A stretch of DNA of 64,000 nt, from positions 1-64,000 of the forward strand of contig NZ_WXTX01000013.1 in NCBI RefSeq assembly GCF_009848685.1. Direction: 5' to 3'. The DNA is from Andreprevotia sp. IGB-42 (GTDB lineage Bacteria > Pseudomonadota > Gammaproteobacteria > Burkholderiales > Chitinibacteraceae). The notes under the pieces are model-generated. The model saw nothing but the letters and a program-made list of their open reading frames with translations. It made no database searches and had not been told where the DNA came from. The position numbers and the translations under genes are program-made. Below are positions 19,688 through 28,522 of the stretch, piece by piece (position 1 is the first letter of the stretch; each line of letters opens with the position of its first letter).

Positions 19688-19999
19688 CTGGCCTATGGCG
19701 GCTTCACCGTCCGCGCGTACCGCGATGAACGCGGGCAGTGGTGGTTCGATGCCGATGATTGCTGCCGGCTGATCGATCTGCGTTGGCCTGCCGCAGGCGA
19801 GGATGCCGAATTGACGCCCCGGCAACGCGGCCGGCCTGTGTATGGCGAGGCGGCCGTCCATCGCCTGCTCGGCGGCAGCGCGCATCCCTTGGCCCGGCGC
19901 ATCAGTGGCTGGTTCGGGCGGGAAATGGTGGCTTTGCGCACGCTGGGCGGCGGGCGGGAGGGTGGCCCGACCATGCCCCCGTCATCTGATGGCTTGTGA
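19688..19999 (+). pseudogene. BRO-N-like (phage antirepressor N-terminal domain) reading frame lacking a normal start
   Basis: An open frame of 103 codons begins directly after the TGA at 19685 and has no ATG, GTG or TTG near its 5' end; CTG 19688 is the first codon. The translation contains FTVRAYRDERGQWWFDADD, then RPVYGEAAVHRLLGG and ARRISGWFGREMVALRTLGG, in the order seen in BRO-N domains (a WF-x-A-x-D-V strand, then GLY-x-LI, then F-x-W-V-x-x-E-V-L-P-x-I-R). A neighbouring frame offers ATG 19675 (MPITDW), which a one-base shift would join to it. It may be a frameshifted gene, or a gene with a rare CTG start. Confidence 0.5.
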
Positions 20000-20059
20000 G
20001 CACCCGTTTGCTGGTCTAGTTTGAAAAACAAGCCTTTACCAGCGCGGGGACAACGACCA

Positions 20060-20971
20060 ATGGAGCCGATTCTGATCGCAGAGCAACTCAGGTCATGCCT
20101 TGGTGAATACCAGGAGCAGTTTCCCGCCGAGCTGGTTGCCAGTTACCCGCGTATCGCCAGCACCATTGTCGATCTGTGGGGCAGCCGTCATCTGGATAAA
20201 TACTTCGAAGACCTGCTGATCGACGAGCGCGGCGATCGCCAGGGTTTTCCGCCTTCGGTGGTGCACGAGCTGATGGCGCTGATGCGCGCCTATGACTGGC
20301 AACGCAACATCAAGCCCGCCGTGGTGCCCGATATCTGGGGACATACCCAAGATCCGCACATGGAATTCCAGGGCGTGCGGCCGCAATACACCTCACTCAC
20401 GCTGATCGAGGCAGCCCAGCGCGGTGAACGCGACCGGGTGGAGGCCATGGTCAAATCAGGGGTCTCGCACGACAGGCCGGATGACTTGGGCAAGAGCGCG
20501 CTGATCTGGGCGGCGGAGCTGGGGCATACCCCGGTGGTGCAATACCTGCTCAGCCGCAAGGCGGAGCACAACCGCGCGGATCTGGGTGGGTTTCACGCGC
20601 TGCACTGGGCGGCCGCCAATGGGCATCTGGATGCAGTGAATGCGCTGCTGGGCCAGCCGGTGCAGATCGATGCGCAGAACAAACGCGGCTATACGCCGCT
20701 GATGCTGGCCGCACAGGGCCTCCGGGCCGAGGTGGTCGCCCGCCTGCTGGATGCCGGCGCCAACCCCGATCTGGTGGATGAAGAAGGCAACAACATCCTG
20801 CACCAGTTGCTGCTGTATAAGCGCAACCCGGAAGCACTGCCGGTAATCAAGACCTTGCTGGCACACGGTGCCGATGCCCAGCGCGCCAACCGGCAACGGC
20901 AAACGCCGCTCACCATCGCCGCCGCACACCCGGAGGCCGGCATCCGCGCGCTATTCGCCCCGCTGGGCTGA
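20060..20971 (+). CDS. Ankyrin repeat protein
   Basis: A 303-residue cytosolic protein. The N-terminal 105 residues form an unassigned helical domain containing the motif DLWGSRHLDKYFEDLLIDERGDRQGFP. Four to five ankyrin repeats follow (YTSLTLIEAAQRGERDRVE; KSALIWAAELGHTPVVQYLL; FHALHWAAANGHLDAVNALL; YTPLMLAAQGLRAEVVARLL; and a shorter last unit). Ankyrin repeats mediate protein contacts; no partner can be inferred. GGGGA precedes ATG 20060 by nine bases; the TTG upstream is less likely. The 3' end overlaps the convergent thioesterase gene by 21 bp. Confidence 0.85.
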   Translation: MEPILIAEQLRSCLGEYQEQFPAELVASYPRIASTIVDLWGSRHLDKYFEDLLIDERGDRQGFPPSVVHELMALMRAYDWQRNIKPAVVPDIWGHTQDPHMEFQGVRPQYTSLTLIEAAQRGERDRVEAMVKSGVSHDRPDDLGKSALIWAAELGHTPVVQYLLSRKAEHNRADLGGFHALHWAAANGHLDAVNALLGQPVQIDAQNKRGYTPLMLAAQGLRAEVVARLLDAGANPDLVDEEGNNILHQLLLYKRNPEALPVIKTLLAHGADAQRANRQRQTPLTIAAAHPEAGIRALFAPLG

Positions 20972-21436
20972 ACCGGCACCTGCCGACTGCTGCAGGCGCA
21001 ACGCCCGGCGATGCTCTGCTGCCTGCCAGCGGGCAATCGCGGTGGCGTCTTCCGGCTGCAGCGGAGGGATCACCGCCGGTTTGCCATCCTCTCCCATTGC
21101 CACCATGGTGAAATAGCAACTGTTGGTATGCCGCTGCTCGCGCGTGCGGATGTTCTCCGCGCACACGCGGATGCCGATTTCCATCGACGTGCGGCCGGTG
21201 TAGTTGACGCTGGCCAGAAACGTCACCAGCTCTCCCACATGGATAGGCTGCTTGAACAGCACCTGATCCACCGACAAGGTCACCACATAAGTACCGGCAT
21301 AACGGCTGGCGCATGCATAAGCCACCTCATCCAGCAGCTTGAGCAACTGCCCGCCATGCACGTTGCCGGAGAAGTTGGTCATTTCGGGCATCATCAGTAC
21401 GGTCATCGAAAGCTGGTGTTTGGGCGGTTCCTGCAT
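20951..21436 (-). CDS. Acyl-CoA thioesterase, hot-dog fold (YciA/ACOT type)
   Basis: A 161-residue hot-dog thioesterase. The signature MTNFSGNVHGGQLLKLLDEVAYACASRYAG gives the catalytic Asn/Asp and the HGG helix; SVDQVLFKQPIHVGELV and GRTSMEIGIRVCAEN are further family segments. It should hydrolyse acyl-CoA thioesters in the cytosol; chain-length preference cannot be read from sequence. It is the last core gene before the island on this side. Confidence 0.9.
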   Translation of the reverse strand: MQEPPKHQLSMTVLMMPEMTNFSGNVHGGQLLKLLDEVAYACASRYAGTYVVTLSVDQVLFKQPIHVGELVTFLASVNYTGRTSMEIGIRVCAENIRTREQRHTNSCYFTMVAMGEDGKPAVIPPLQPEDATAIARWQAAEHRRALRLQQSAGAGSAQRGE

Positions 21437-21745
21437 GCTGGCTCTGGGTTTCAGGTCGTCAAGCTTCCAGTTTGAACCTGTGGTGCCGGCTTGTCAGCCA
21501 CGACTGCACAACGGTAATGGAGAGCGCCGCCTCATCACGGCATTGCTGCCGGGATAAAAAAACGGGGCAGCGCCCCGTTTTTTCATTAGCCACCCTTGGC
21601 GGCAAATCAAATGACACTTACATCGTTCTATTGTTCCAGCGACACCAAATCGGCCGATTCTACAACGACCTGAGCGACTGAACGTCTGTCGCCCCCATAA
21701 TTTCCTCTGTGCCAGTGAGCGTATCGTGTAGCAAAAGAGGGAACG
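21437..21745. other. Core-island junction
   Basis: 309 bp without a gene. It contains the bidirectional terminator at 21556-21583 and then less GC-rich sequence leading into the Tn7-like tnsA. TGACAC at 21612 and two loosely similar segments ending in GCGAC (near 21642 and 21676) may be remains of a transposon end with transposase-binding repeats; this could not be confirmed. Confidence 0.4.
21556..21583. terminator. Bidirectional intrinsic terminator
   Basis: A run of seven A, stem ACGGGGC / GCCCCGT with loop AGC, and a run of T. It can stop transcription from both sides, separating the thioesterase gene from the island. Confidence 0.9.
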
Positions 21746-22344
21746 ATGCCAGTCCGCAAGATACCTAAGAACTACCGCAACGTCATCGGCGTTGCCGCCC
21801 ACGCCAAGGCTGAGGGCACCGCCATGTTCGAATCCACGCTCGACGCGACTTCATTGCGCTGCTTGAGTTTGACCGAGTCGTCGAGCGCTTCGAGGTGCAG
21901 CCGATCGCGCTCGATTGGAAGGACGACAAGGGCCGAGCGCGGACCTACACGCCGGACGTGCTGGCGACATTAAAGCTGCACGGGCTGCCGCGCCGTACCG
22001 TGTTGTACGAAGTGAAGTACCGCAGCGACCTGCGCGACGACTGGCCCGATCTGCGCCCGGAGTTCAAGGCCGCAATCCGCTACGCTCGGCAACAGGGCTG
22101 GCGCTTCAAGATCGTTACCGAGGTCGAGATCCGTACGCCCTACCTCGACAATGCGACCTTCCTGCTACCGTTCGTGCGGCGAGGGCCGGTGGAAGAAGTG
22201 CATATGGCCTTGCTCGTCGACCACCTTGCCGAGCTGTGTCGCACTACGCCAACCAGCCTCCTGGCGGCCTGCCGTCAGGACGAGTGGCACCGGCCCGCGC
22301 TGATCCCGACGCTATGGTACTTGGTCGGGGACGCGCCAAATTAG
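21746..22344 (+). pseudogene. tnsA: Tn7-like transposase endonuclease subunit TnsA, frameshifted
   Basis: Two overlapping frames together encode one TnsA-like nuclease. The first (from ATG 21746, AGAGGGAA upstream) reads MPVRKIPKNYRNVIGV and continues through AMFESTL. Near 21841 one base is missing, and the second frame continues with DFIALLEFDRVVERFEVQPI. TnsA cuts the 5' ends of Tn7-type transposons. Catalytic positions are recognisable: the FES-x-x-x-R-D-F helix, Asp in YTPDVL, and the Lys in YEVKYR. Repairing one base would give about 199 residues, the usual size, so the gene looks recently inactivated. Confidence 0.8.
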
Positions 22345-22398
22345 TGCGGACCTGAACGAGAAGCTGACCATGGCATCGCCGATCTGGAGTGCGACCGC

Positions 22399-22539
22399 AT
22401 GAATACCTCAGCGCAATTGTCCTTCGTGGCAGGCGCCGAAGTGCTCTACCTCGGCCGGCCACACCGTATCGCGCAAGCTGTGGATTTCGAAGAGGTGCTG
22501 CTGCGCGATCCAGATGGCCAGACTGCTGCTCGTTGGTGA
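22399..22539 (+). pseudogene. Stub of TnsB-like transposase (N-terminus only)
   Basis: An ATG 55 bp after tnsA opens a 46-codon frame ending at TGA 22537. VAGAEVLYLGRPHRIAQAVDFEEVLLRDPDGQTAAR has the pattern of the N-terminal beta domain of TnsB-type DDE transposases encoded just after tnsA. Nothing resembling the catalytic core follows, so the gene was truncated, probably by deletion. The match is by pattern and position. Confidence 0.5.
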
Positions 22540-22683
22540 TGCGAGGCAAAGATTGATTACGTACGTCGTGGCGAGAACCGGTCAAGCAAATCCGACTACG
22601 GCAGCTAGGCGAGTGCTCATCGAGAGCCGCAAACTGGTCGAGCGACACCGTTTAGTAGGGCTGGCGTGGTGGTTGATCGGTAG

Positions 22684-22860
22684 GTGGCCAAACCGACTGC
22701 GGAGTGTGTGGCGGCGGCGGGCGTACGGTGGAACTGGCTACTGAAGGATTGCAAAGATGCACCTGGATGCTACAAAGAATTTGCCGCAACGCTGTCTGCC
22801 AGAAGAGGCCAACCAATATCTGATCGAACGGGCGCACGCAAACTAGCTCAGCTGCACTAA
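22684..22860 (+). CDS. Small open reading frame, unrecognised
   Basis: A 58-codon frame from GTG 22684 to TAA 22858 (MAKPTAECVAAAGVRWNWLL ... ARKLAQLH). The residue mix looks coding-like, and no other frame in this stretch is better. There is no clear ribosome-binding site, and it is convergent with vsr, the stop codons overlapping. The surrounding 22540-22860 is probably debris of the transposon. It may be the end of a truncated gene. Confidence 0.25.
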   Translation: MAKPTAECVAAAGVRWNWLLKDCKDAPGCYKEFAATLSARRGQPISDRTGARKLAQLH

Positions 22861-23291
22861 GGCCAGGCCAGATAGGCAGGACCAGATTGAACGATCTTGG
22901 GTAGCCATTCTAACGATTCTGATGAGCGGGATTTGAGCCCGCATTCCCAGATGGTTATTATGCGCCACCCCATGACAAGTAGTTGGTCGGTGGTCTCTCT
23001 ATCTCGCTTGACGTTCTCATCAAACTTCTTGTTCCAGAAGTCTGCTCTCGTGTGCGGCACCGTTGCGTAACGGCAGTCGTTATGGCGATGCCAAAAGCAA
23101 CCATGCACCAAAATGCAGACGTGATATTTGGGAAGAACGATGTCCGGGCGACCCGGCAACCGCTTGTCATGCAGTCGAAAACGGAACCCCTTGGAGTGCA
23201 GGAAGCAACGAACCTGTAGCTCCGGCTTGGTGTCTTGCCCGCGTATGTTCGACATCATCCGCGAACGAACTTTGGGTCCAACGATATCCAC
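22857..23291 (-). CDS. vsr: Very-short-patch mismatch repair endonuclease Vsr
   Basis: Vsr nicks 5' of the T in T:G mismatches that arise when 5-methylcytosine deaminates, protecting methylated sites from mutation. The motifs RSRMMSNIRGQDTKPE, GRPDIVLP (catalytic Asp), VHGCFWHRH (catalytic His) and the zinc-site region around CRYATVP and FW-x-x-KF-x-x-N are present. GTG 23291 is taken as start because GAGG lies eight bases upstream and family alignment begins shortly before RSRMM; TTG 23330 and ATG 23258 are alternatives. It is divergent from the cytosine methyltransferase, its usual partner. Confidence 0.93.
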   Translation of the reverse strand: MDIVGPKVRSRMMSNIRGQDTKPELQVRCFLHSKGFRFRLHDKRLPGRPDIVLPKYHVCILVHGCFWHRHNDCRYATVPHTRADFWNKKFDENVKRDRETTDQLLVMGWRIITIWECGLKSRSSESLEWLPKIVQSGPAYLAWP

Positions 23292-23356
23292 GTTTTCATC
23301 CTCGTCGTGTTCCTGGTATCCTGGAATCAACAGAACAGCATCCGAGTTACCTTACA

Positions 23357-24964
23357 ATGAGCAGCAAACCAATCCCTATCGTTGACCTTTTCGCTGGACC
23401 GGGTGGCCTTGGGGAAGGTTTTTCGTCGTTGTCGGACGGAAAGGCGTTCAGGATCGTTGTGTCGGCCGAGATGGATCAGTCATCTTGGCAAACCCTGCGG
23501 CTGCGTGCCTTCTATCGCATCCTCAAGTCGACCAACTCTGTAGGACTTGAAGACTACTACCGGTTCTGTAACGGCGATGCACTACAACCTTGGACCGCCG
23601 AGACTGAAGAAGCGTGGAACGCTGCCGGCAATGAGGCTAGACAGATAACGCTCGGGACTCAAGCCGGAAATGAAGAGCTCGACAGTGTCCTTGTGAATCA
23701 TCTGGATGTCTCAAAACCATGGGTACTCATAGGCGGTCCCCCATGTCAGGCCTACTCGGTCGTCGGACGTTCTCGAAACCGTGGTAATTCCGATTACAAA
23801 CCGGAAGAGGACCATCGACACTTTCTGTATCGTGAATATCTGCGAATCATCCAGCGATATCGCCCTTCTATCTTCATAATGGAAAATGTACGGGGAATAC
23901 TTACGGCCAAAGTTGCCGACAGACAAATCTTCCATGAAATCTTGGTCGATCTGGCCAACCCGGATGCTGCGCTGGGGGTGGAATCTGGCCTCCCTGGCTA
24001 TACGATACATTCTTTAGTCGCTGATGCCACATTCACTCAGGGAATGAATCCGGAGGATATCGACTCCAGCCAGTTCGTCATCTGTTCAGAGCAGTATGGA
24101 ATTCCGCAGACGAGACATCGGGTTATCTTACTTGGTATCCGTGATGATGTCCGCGCGAAGGTTGGCTTGCTTGACTTGGCGCAAGCGCCTACCGTAAAGC
24201 ACCTTATCGGGACTCTTCCCAAGCTTCGTAGCACACTCAGCAAGCAGGCCGATTCCGATTCGAACTGGAATATTGAAGTCAAACGACACTTCCAGCATCT
24301 ACATGCTGCAGCGGTCGCCGCAGGCAAAAAGGAGCTTGCCGATCAATTGCTGGTTGCCCGCGAAGGCATAGGGGCTCCTCTCGACAGGGGTGGATTGCGC
24401 TATACGAAGGTCAACGGAGATGGAAGTACAGGGATCGCAACACTGGACAGTTGGCTACTGGATCCCAAACTGTCGAAATGGCTCAACCATGAAGCTCGCG
24501 GACACATGACATCCGATCTGAGGCGATACGCATATGCAGCGGCCTTTGCAAAGGCCGCTGGCGCCTCACCTTTCGGGCACGAGCAGTTCGATCTTCCCGA
24601 CCTCAGTCCTGCACACAAAAATTGGGAGAGCGGAAAGTTTCCGGATCGTTTTCGGGTTCAGGTGGCTGAACGCCCCTCGACCACCATTACAAGCCACATT
24701 TCCAAGGACGGGCATTGCTTCATCCATTACGATCCGGTTCAGTGCCGGAGCCTTACGGTTCGGGAAGCTGCGCGACTCCAAACCTTCCCAGACAACTACT
24801 TTTTCCAAGGAAATCGGACACAGCAATTCCATCAAGTAGGGAACGCAGTTCCACCCTTGCTTGCTAGCAAGATTGCTCATCTAGTGGCGCATCTGCTGAC
24901 TGAAAAGCCCGTGGAATCGGTTCTACACGAAGCTGCCGATCAAGTGGAATTGGCCGCCACCTGA
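23357..24964 (+). CDS. DNA (cytosine-5-)methyltransferase
   Basis: A 535-residue C5 methyltransferase using S-adenosylmethionine. Ordered motifs: I (DLFAGPGGLGEGF, residues 9-21), IV with catalytic Cys (IGGPPCQAYSVVGRSRNRG), VI (ENVRG), VIII (QTRHRVILLGIR), the target-recognition region (about residues 275-440), IX (RSLTVREAARLQTFPDNY) and X (QVGNAVPP). Start ATG 23357 (MSSKPIPIVDLF) is set by motif I; the longer frame upstream covers vsr. It is divergent from vsr and convergent with the DUF262-HNH gene. Codon use is clearly less GC-rich than in core genes. The recognition sequence cannot be read from the protein. Confidence 0.95.
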   Translation: MSSKPIPIVDLFAGPGGLGEGFSSLSDGKAFRIVVSAEMDQSSWQTLRLRAFYRILKSTNSVGLEDYYRFCNGDALQPWTAETEEAWNAAGNEARQITLGTQAGNEELDSVLVNHLDVSKPWVLIGGPPCQAYSVVGRSRNRGNSDYKPEEDHRHFLYREYLRIIQRYRPSIFIMENVRGILTAKVADRQIFHEILVDLANPDAALGVESGLPGYTIHSLVADATFTQGMNPEDIDSSQFVICSEQYGIPQTRHRVILLGIRDDVRAKVGLLDLAQAPTVKHLIGTLPKLRSTLSKQADSDSNWNIEVKRHFQHLHAAAVAAGKKELADQLLVAREGIGAPLDRGGLRYTKVNGDGSTGIATLDSWLLDPKLSKWLNHEARGHMTSDLRRYAYAAAFAKAAGASPFGHEQFDLPDLSPAHKNWESGKFPDRFRVQVAERPSTTITSHISKDGHCFIHYDPVQCRSLTVREAARLQTFPDNYFFQGNRTQQFHQVGNAVPPLLASKIAHLVAHLLTEKPVESVLHEAADQVELAAT

Positions 24965-25021
24965 TTGCGCTCATGTGGTCCCTCGATTTCCACGAGTCGG
25001 ATAGCGGCTATCATTCGTTAA

Positions 25022-26578
25022 TTAATTCTTCATGCCGGTGTTGCAAAATGGATGGGTCATTTGCCCATTGGTAACCTCGCCGGTTCCTCCATTCTCACGA
25101 CGGATGATGTGATCGTAGGATACCGATTTAGTTGGGTGCAGATATCCATTGCAAATCGGACATTTCAAAGCATTTGCGAGAGCGGCCGTCACAAACATCA
25201 TGGATTTTGTGTCGTCGCTGAAATTTAGGGGGGGGTGGATCGAGTTGACATCCAGAATCTTTCCGCGAAGGCCTAGGTGTGCTATTGCGTCCTCAGTTAC
25301 TAGAATCTCTCCACTCGATACCGTATCAATGAGGTACTCGAACAGCTTCTTCATCCGCGGTACTCTTTGGGCCTTGCTCATATTTTGTTGAACAAGGGCA
25401 ATAAGTGACTTATTGGCCACGAGAAATTGCTCGACAGCGCTCCGAGCACGTGTGAATTTCTTAAAGAAGTTGCTGTCGTTATTTCTAACTCTTTCGGTAA
25501 TAAGTGCGGTCATGCCAAGAAACAAGAAGCGGTTGTATTTCCCCCTCTCGTTATAGAAATAAACCGCCGGATGTAACCCTAAGCTTCCAGGAGTATTGCC
25601 TGTAATTCGATTAAATATTTCGAAAGATCGCTGAAGTACGCCAATAGTCTCTTCGCCAGTCTCATCATCAAGTTGTTTGTCAATTGTTAGCCCTTCGGCC
25701 TGTCGAGCACCGGAGACAGTCAAAAAATCTATCAACAGCGATAGCGCCTCGACTGGTGACACTGAGCCGCCAAAAGGTACGTCCAGCGTCTTCAATGGTA
25801 GATTCGACTCTGGCTCAAAAAGAAGCTTATAAAAGTCGTTTGCGGTTCCTTCTAGCTGCTCCCTGCATTCCAGCGAGAAACGTGACCAATACTTGTGGCC
25901 AGTTCCTGAGCGCAGAATAGCCCTTGCCCCAATCGCAATTGGTTTGCGACGATTCTTTATGAGCATTTCTTCGGTGTCGTCAAGCGGTGTTCCTTGGGAG
26001 TTGATTTTAAAGAAAGAGGTCTCGGCAACATCTGCATTCCCCTGCACCCACTGTAGGTTTAGGGCGCGCGTAAAGAGTCGATTTGCACGTCGCAAGGCGT
26101 CCGGATCATCTGAAATCTTTGTACCACTGAGATTTCGAAGGCTGGAGAATCTTCCTACTTTCTGCTCTATTACTTGTCGAGCTCGTTTGGCAACCTTCTT
26201 CTGCTCTTCAGATATTTCGCCCTTGTAAAAGGCCAAGCTCAGCGCCCCATCTCCATAGTCATCCTCTATCCAAGCACGAAGTGCGCTTAGTCGATGACCG
26301 CCATCAATTACAAAGACGTAGGTTGGGGACTTCCACAGAATCAGGGAGGGAATAACTTCATTGTCGAGAAAGCTCGCAATTAAAGTGGCCACTTGCTCTG
26401 GCGACCAATGGTTCGTTTCTCGCTGAAAGTCAGGTTTCCGTAACAGTTTCAGAATCGCTGAATCGGACAACAGATAGCTGATGGAAAAGTTTTGAAAGAG
26501 GTCTAGGGTAAACTCTTCGTCAGCAAGAGCGAAATCCTCGCGAGGTATCATTGCGTCGAGCGTCACGCGCTGTGCCAT
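25022..26578 (-). CDS. DUF262 (ParB/GmrS-like) protein with C-terminal HNH nuclease domain
   Basis: A 518-residue protein. The N-terminal DUF262 domain (about residues 30-230) shows PDFQRETNHWS, IPSLILWKS and the nucleotide-site-like VIDGGHRLSALRAW. The C-terminus is an HNH endonuclease: CPICNGYLHPT, SYDHIIRRENGGTG, and NGQMTHPFCN. This DUF262-plus-nuclease plan is that of GmrSD-type and related restriction enzymes. With the neighbouring methyltransferase and Vsr it could form a restriction-modification unit, or act independently against modified DNA. Codons are the most AT-rich of the island, including in-frame TTA and ATA. Confidence 0.85.
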   Translation of the reverse strand: MAQRVTLDAMIPREDFALADEEFTLDLFQNFSISYLLSDSAILKLLRKPDFQRETNHWSPEQVATLIASFLDNEVIPSLILWKSPTYVFVIDGGHRLSALRAWIEDDYGDGALSLAFYKGEISEEQKKVAKRARQVIEQKVGRFSSLRNLSGTKISDDPDALRRANRLFTRALNLQWVQGNADVAETSFFKINSQGTPLDDTEEMLIKNRRKPIAIGARAILRSGTGHKYWSRFSLECREQLEGTANDFYKLLFEPESNLPLKTLDVPFGGSVSPVEALSLLIDFLTVSGARQAEGLTIDKQLDDETGEETIGVLQRSFEIFNRITGNTPGSLGLHPAVYFYNERGKYNRFLFLGMTALITERVRNNDSNFFKKFTRARSAVEQFLVANKSLIALVQQNMSKAQRVPRMKKLFEYLIDTVSSGEILVTEDAIAHLGLRGKILDVNSIHPPLNFSDDTKSMMFVTAALANALKCPICNGYLHPTKSVSYDHIIRRENGGTGEVTNGQMTHPFCNTGMKN

Positions 26579-26750
26579 ATGCTACTCCCTGTTTTAGGCA
26601 AGTTATCACTACATATTACCGGTACAACGCGACGGCTAGAACTCGATTAACGATGGAGCATATCTACACTTTGGTTTGGCACAGAAACTGAGTCGCGGTC
26701 CCCACTGAAGGAGCATTAGTGACAAAGTGCACCGCATGCGGATTGCTGGC

Positions 26751-28520
26751 TTACTTCAATTCCGGAATATTGGTCGCTAGGATCGAGTAGCTCGCGTTCA
26801 TCACCGCCTCCTTACACTCCGGCCGCTTGGCCCACTCGGAGACCATCTTGCCGCCGGACGAGGAGTGCAGCACGTCGTTGACCTCCTTGGCCCAGACGGC
26901 GATCTGCGCGAGCAGCTCCGGCGATGCCGCCTGCTTGGCCCAAATGCGGTCGAGGTCTATGCGGTCGCCGAGCTTCTCAGCCACCAGCGACACCGTATAG
27001 GCGGTGACGTTGGCTTGGAAGGCTTGAAACATCGGCCGCAAGAGCTTCTGCGCGTCGCGGTAAATCTTGGCCTTGGCGATCATGGCCTTGAAATCGGCGA
27101 CGGTAGGCAGCGGTGCCTCTTGCCCGTCGGCAGGCGTCAGGCCGGCCATGAACTTGTCGAAGTTCTTCTGCGAGCCGAGGCTGACGATGTCGGGCTTCTT
27201 GTCCCAAGCGGTGATGTATTTGGCCAAGTCCGTCTTGGTGACGCGGCGCGCGTTGGGGATGGCGTCCTTCAATGCCTTGAGCTTGGCTGGCGTGGTGCCC
27301 TCGCGCGCAAGCAGCGTGTTGTAGCTGCCCGAGGCGCGCTCGTAGAACCATTGGCCCACGCCATCGGGGCAATAGACCGAGCGCGAGAGCTTCTCGATTT
27401 CGACGTGGAAAGGCTTGTTGGCCGACAGATCCGATTGCCGCACGGCGTTTTGGCTGTTTGCAAAGCGGCTGATGTCGGAGACGAGCGCCTCCTCCTTGGC
27501 CGAGTCCTGCGCGCGCATAACGATGATCTTGGCGGGCACGCGCACGCGGCTGAGGTCGGTGTCGGGATACTTCTTCTTAGCGAAATAGATCGACGCGGTA
27601 GTCTGCCCGCCATTTACAATTTGCAGACCCTTGAGCCAGGCGATGCCGGCGGAGCCGTCGCCAGGCTTGCCTAGGCGCATCTCGTCGGCCACGATCACGA
27701 TGCCGTTGTTGTAGGCCATGAATCGCTCTGGGGCCGAGCGCAGCGTGTTTTGGATGCCAGCGTTAACGCCCTTACCCTTGACGCTCAGGAAGGAGCGGAC
27801 GTTGGCCTCGAGAAGCCGCGCGCCGAACTTCTCGTAGAGCAGGCGCAGCGCCTCGGCCGGGATCGCCGTGAGGGCGTAGTCGTAGTCGTCGCTCTCGCCG
27901 GGCACGAAGACGCAGGGCAGCGGAGCGCCTGAGACCTCCGTGAAGTCCACCACCAGCTCGTCGCGCGGCTTGCCCTCCGACCAATGCCGGTGCAGCCGCT
28001 CAATGTCCATGACCTCCAGGCGCACGGCCTTCCCGCCGATGTCGCGGGTCTTAAAGCTCTTGGACTTTGCGACGCGATCAGTAATAACGTAGACGCGAAT
28101 CTGCTCCAAGTCGTCATAGATGGCCCGCAGCGTCTCGGCCAGCGAGCGCACGTCGCTCGACGGGTCGAGCTTGGGCGCCATCTTGCCCTCGGCGCACAAC
28201 GTCAAAAAGCGTAGGCACTGCTCGACGGCAGTCTTGGTCTCCGAGTCGGGGACTGGCGTAGGCACATCGACATTGGCGTAGAGACTCACGAACAAGTCGA
28301 GCTGGTCGCTTTCCTCGGACAGCGAGTAGCCGCTCAGGCGCAGGTTGGTGTTGCCGACCTTGCCCTCGAAGTGGCACTCGACGGGCTCGAACGTCATGCC
28401 GATGTCAGACATGTGGTCCATCACGATGCCGGAGAAGACCAGCTCCTCATACAGAGCGCCGTCTCGCATCTGCGAGCGGACGGCGGCCTGCGTCTCGCGC
28501 AGGAACTCAGGCAAATTCAT
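26751..28520 (-). CDS. AIPR family protein (abortive infection phage resistance)
   Basis: A 589-residue protein with the AIPR signature in its centre: NVRSFLSVKGKGVNAGIQNT, then FMAYNNGIVIVADE, and the LQIVNGGQTTASIYFAK segment (residues about 255-345). AIPR proteins are linked to phage abortive infection and often lie at the end of restriction-like operons; their biochemical activity is not established. It is the last gene of the five-gene defence operon, two bases after the PD-(D/E)XK gene, and is followed by a 172-bp gap to the DUF262-HNH start. Confidence 0.9.
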   Translation of the reverse strand: MNLPEFLRETQAAVRSQMRDGALYEELVFSGIVMDHMSDIGMTFEPVECHFEGKVGNTNLRLSGYSLSEESDQLDLFVSLYANVDVPTPVPDSETKTAVEQCLRFLTLCAEGKMAPKLDPSSDVRSLAETLRAIYDDLEQIRVYVITDRVAKSKSFKTRDIGGKAVRLEVMDIERLHRHWSEGKPRDELVVDFTEVSGAPLPCVFVPGESDDYDYALTAIPAEALRLLYEKFGARLLEANVRSFLSVKGKGVNAGIQNTLRSAPERFMAYNNGIVIVADEMRLGKPGDGSAGIAWLKGLQIVNGGQTTASIYFAKKKYPDTDLSRVRVPAKIIVMRAQDSAKEEALVSDISRFANSQNAVRQSDLSANKPFHVEIEKLSRSVYCPDGVGQWFYERASGSYNTLLAREGTTPAKLKALKDAIPNARRVTKTDLAKYITAWDKKPDIVSLGSQKNFDKFMAGLTPADGQEAPLPTVADFKAMIAKAKIYRDAQKLLRPMFQAFQANVTAYTVSLVAEKLGDRIDLDRIWAKQAASPELLAQIAVWAKEVNDVLHSSSGGKMVSEWAKRPECKEAVMNASYSILATNIPELK

Positions 28521-28522
28521 TC

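Noticed and set aside
22244-22648. Minus-strand 134-codon frame opposite the tnsA/tnsB remnants
   Set aside because: It is antisense to recognisable tnsA sequence, Arg/Pro/Ser-rich, and has no family resemblance.
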